DNA of 7,520 bases from an uncultured bacterium (GTDB lineage: Bacteria; Patescibacteriota; Minisyncoccia; Phycocordibacterales; UBA1006): the NCBI GenBank assembly GCA_903873095.1, contig CAIQMU010000072.1, forward strand, positions 1-7,520. Reading direction: 5' to 3'. The translations under genes were made by a program, and so were the position numbers. Positions 5,256 through 7,520 of the stretch are shown piece after piece. The number at the start of each line of letters is the position of its first letter. The first letter of the stretch is position 1. The notes below the pieces were generated by a model. It made no database searches, was not told the origin of the DNA, and was given only the letters and a program-made list of their open reading frames with translations.

Positions 5256-5285
5256 AAAAACCCTCGCATTAACCGAGGGTTTTTT
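5256..5285. terminator. Bidirectional intrinsic terminator between convergent genes
   Basis: Arms AAAAACCCTCG (5256-5266) and CGAGGGTTTTT (5274-5284) form an 11-bp stem around a 7-nt loop. T-runs lie on the right for rightward and on the left for leftward transcription. It follows the sugar transferase stop by 13 bp and overlaps the 3' end of the opposing glycosyltransferase, whose stop codon (5269-5271) is in the loop. Confidence 0.9.
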
Positions 5286-6399
5286 GTATCAAATCTAAAT
5301 AATTTCGAATAATAATTTTCTGATCAAATTTTTCTAAAACAAGAGTTCGGCCTATTTGGCCCATGTTTGTGCGCGTAGCAAAATCAAGATTAATCATTTC
5401 AATCATTTTTTCAGCAAGCACCTGCGAATCTTTTACAGGGACAAGAAAACCGTTTTTATTATTTAAAACAACCGAACGACATCCGGGAATATCTGTTGCA
5501 ATAATTGGTTTTCCGCACGACATCGCCTCGAGTAAACTTTTCGGTAACCCTTCACGATACGACGGAAGCACCACACAATCAGCATCCTGAAGAGCCGAGA
5601 CAACATCCGAACGTTCACCTAAATACTCGACAATTTTTTCTTTCTGCCACGATATCATTTCAGATTCTGAAATACATGCAGGGTTTACTACATCCATCGC
5701 ACCAAGGAGTTGAAAACGTGTACTTGGAAATTGTTGTTTTACAATACGTGAAGCCGTGATAAATTCCACAATTCCCTTGTCTTTGAGCATACGCCCACAG
5801 AGCAAAAAAATAAAATTCCTATTTCTACTTGATCCGTCACTAGGCTGTCGTGGAATAAATTTTTCTGTATCAACACCAGATCCTTCGATTAATACTGCCT
5901 TGTCATGTGAAATAATATTTTTTGAAACAAATAAATTCAAATCATCTTGATTTTGAAATACAACAACCTTGTTTTTTCGGAGTGCAATCTTGTACAAAAA
6001 TATTGTTAATGTTTGCAAAAAGCCGGATTTCAAGAATGAATAACCGAGTCCTGTCACAGTAGAAACACATGGAATACCAAGGATTCTGCACGCAAGTGAG
6101 CTATAAATATTTGGCTTAATCGTGAAATTAAATACCAGATCCGGTTTCTGCTTTTTATAAACACGAATATATTCACCAAGTAATAATAAATCTCTAAATG
6201 GATTCTTTCCTGTTCTTTCTAAATGATTCATCTCAAGCCACGAAAATTCTTGTGAAAGTTTTTCTGTGTAATTGTCACGCGATGATGTTGTTATAATTTG
6301 AAATCCATCCTGAGAAATTTTTCGCATTAAATTCCTGCGGAAATTCCACAAATACCAACTCGCGTTTGATGAAAAAATAATTGTTTTAGACTTGTTCAT
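5269..6399 (-). CDS. GT4-family glycosyltransferase
   Basis: A retaining GT-B glycosyltransferase that most likely adds a sugar from a nucleotide donor to a lipid-linked oligosaccharide at the cytoplasmic membrane face. The 376 residues are full length. The N-terminal Rossmann half (1-190) starts with IIFSSNASWYLWNFRRNLM, typical of PglA/CapM-like enzymes, and contains PDLVFNFTIKPNIYSSLACR and the TVTGLGYSF glycine motif. The C-terminal donor domain has CGRMLKDKGIVEF (201-213) and YREGLPKSLLEAMSCGKPIIATD (281-303) with the E-x7-E pair Glu283/Glu291. All key residues are present. Acceptor and donor sugars cannot be read from sequence; an N-acetylhexosamine donor is a guess by family. Its ATG overlaps the end of the upstream membrane-protein gene by 14 bp, so the two are probably translationally coupled. 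No Shine-Dalgarno is visible. Confidence 0.93.
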   Translation of the reverse strand: MNKSKTIIFSSNASWYLWNFRRNLMRKISQDGFQIITTSSRDNYTEKLSQEFSWLEMNHLERTGKNPFRDLLLLGEYIRVYKKQKPDLVFNFTIKPNIYSSLACRILGIPCVSTVTGLGYSFLKSGFLQTLTIFLYKIALRKNKVVVFQNQDDLNLFVSKNIISHDKAVLIEGSGVDTEKFIPRQPSDGSSRNRNFIFLLCGRMLKDKGIVEFITASRIVKQQFPSTRFQLLGAMDVVNPACISESEMISWQKEKIVEYLGERSDVVSALQDADCVVLPSYREGLPKSLLEAMSCGKPIIATDIPGCRSVVLNNKNGFLVPVKDSQVLAEKMIEMINLDFATRTNMGQIGRTLVLEKFDQKIIIRNYLDLIQKTLG

Positions 6400-7520
6400 A
6401 TTTTTTTCTAGAATCAGAATACGTAATCACTGCAATAATAGCAATGACGATCACGGGTGAAATACGCTGACGTATGTTTGCACCAATATTATCAGTTCCA
6501 ATAGTAACACTAATGATAAGAATAGTAATCGCAACAACAAATGGAGCATAATTCTTCCATCCTCGTAACTTATTTTTGACAACTCCCCATAGAACAACAC
6601 CTACCGCACCATACACAAAGAGTGTATCGACTAATGTGACTATATACTTACTAAATGAAAGTTGTCCAGGAAAAGGACCAAACATAGCAACACCGAATGC
6701 TTTGAATACTTGTGTCCACATAATGTGCCCCGACATATCAAAAATATGAATATGGTTTGCAGAAAATGCGAACTCTGAAGCATCTCGTATTTGATTAATG
6801 TATCCACTATTAAGTAAACTTAGAATGCTTGGCGCACGAAGCAGTCCGTCACCAGATAAAAAACGTGTAATTACGTTTGCAAGAATAAGAATAATGATCC
6901 CGTATCCTATTTTTTTCTTCATTGAAAGATTTGCATTTAAAAACCATTCTGTAAAAAAGAATGTGAGCGCAGAGAATCCAATAAAAAACCGTAGATTGCG
7001 TAGCAAAATCCACGCAACGGTCATGGTAGTAAATAATGCAAACCTATTTCCCTTCCATTGCGATATTCGTCGTGCTAAATAAATAACTGCAACCAATAAA
7101 AATACAATCCATGATTCTTTTAATAAAATACTTGAATGATACAAGAAACTTGCATATGTATTTACAATGATAAATGATCCCCAAAAAGCAATCTTTTCTG
7201 AGACAGAGTATTCTTTGAAGAGTTTGTATAGTATCACCGTAGTGCTCGCTGAAATAAAAGCATTTACAAAACTCCCAATTAACATCGACGGCCCTGTTAC
7301 ATAAAAAATCATCCCGACAAATAATGGGTACCAATGATGATTATAAACATCTCCGAAATGATACGTTCCCGTGTGTAACAGTTGTGCTATTTGTATTCCA
7401 AAATTGTTATATAAAATATTATCTCCTGTTGCGCTCAAAAAACCAATATGTATAGTATTAAAAACAAGTACCGCGCAAATATGAATGACAAATGTCGCAC
7501 AGAAAATAACAACTACCGGG
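6386..7520 (-). CDS. Polytopic membrane protein, possible GT-C glycosyltransferase, 5'-partial
   Basis: A 377-codon open frame runs from the right edge to TAA at 6386-6388, so the true start is outside the window. A TTG at 7438 could be taken as the start, but the sequence before it encodes a good membrane helix (VVVIFCATFVIHICAVLVF) leading straight into the conserved part, so the gene is truncated. About nine to ten hydrophobic segments follow. Just after the first helix comes GDNILYNNFGIQIAQLL, an acidic residue in the first outer loop, then a YPLFVGMIFYVTGP segment. This arrangement is typical of GT-C enzymes (ArnT/PMT-like), which use polyprenyl-phosphate sugars on the outer side of the membrane. 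Other possibilities are an O-antigen polymerase-like or uncharacterised EPS membrane protein. It overlaps the downstream GT4 gene by 14 bp (operon). The coding DNA is A/T-rich like its glycan neighbours. Confidence 0.75.
   Translation of the reverse strand, partial: PVVVIFCATFVIHICAVLVFNTIHIGFLSATGDNILYNNFGIQIAQLLHTGTYHFGDVYNHHWYPLFVGMIFYVTGPSMLIGSFVNAFISASTTVILYKLFKEYSVSEKIAFWGSFIIVNTYASFLYHSSILLKESWIVFLLVAVIYLARRISQWKGNRFALFTTMTVAWILLRNLRFFIGFSALTFFFTEWFLNANLSMKKKIGYGIIILILANVITRFLSGDGLLRAPSILSLLNSGYINQIRDASEFAFSANHIHIFDMSGHIMWTQVFKAFGVAMFGPFPGQLSFSKYIVTLVDTLFVYGAVGVVLWGVVKNKLRGWKNYAPFVVAITILIISVTIGTDNIGANIRQRISPVIVIAIIAVITYSDSRKKYEQV

Noticed and set aside
6798..7082. Plus-strand 94-codon open frame within the membrane-protein gene
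   Set aside because: Antisense shadow of a clear polytopic membrane protein; no recognisable features.

Overview
The window looks like a chromosome fragment from a Candidate Phyla Radiation (Patescibacteria) bacterium. The evidence is an Avd-type DGR accessory protein, a cytoplasmic-looking variable protein of a kind I associate with CPR genomes, A/T-rich glycan genes, an L10-leader-controlled rplJ-rplL pair not followed by rpoB within this window, and a general lack of Shine-Dalgarno motifs. The phylum-level call is an inference; no rRNA marker is present.

Left third (1-2740): part of a diversity-generating retroelement (DGR). It holds the 3' nearly complete avd gene (+ strand, entering from the left edge), a template repeat (TR, 383-516, sense on the minus strand), about 300 bp of noncoding DNA with palindromes and a hairpin, and a 633-codon target gene (839-2740, minus) whose last 45 codons before the final serine are the variable repeat (VR, 846-979). 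TR and VR align without gaps over 134 bp with 16 mismatches. All 16 fall on adenines of the TR sense strand, and they change 11 residues, mostly Asn codons. This is the signature of adenine-specific mutagenic retrohoming. The reverse transcriptase is not in the window and should lie beyond the left edge.

Middle (2777-3893): rplJ (L10) and rplL (L7/L12) on the minus strand. They have their own promoter, an autoregulatory L10 leader RNA carrying what looks like an inserted palindrome, a second C/G palindrome just before rplJ, and a strong terminator after rplL. The terminator separates them from the DGR target gene.

Right part (3902-7520): surface-glycan genes. A WbaP/WcaJ-type polyprenyl-phosphate hexose-1-phosphate transferase (+) would start a lipid-linked glycan. 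Converging on it from the right are a GT4 glycosyltransferase and an overlapping upstream polytopic membrane protein, possibly a GT-C-type glycosyltransferase, which runs off the right edge. A bidirectional terminator sits between the converging genes, with the GT4 stop codon in its loop. Together these would build or extend an undecaprenyl-linked polysaccharide at the cytoplasmic membrane.
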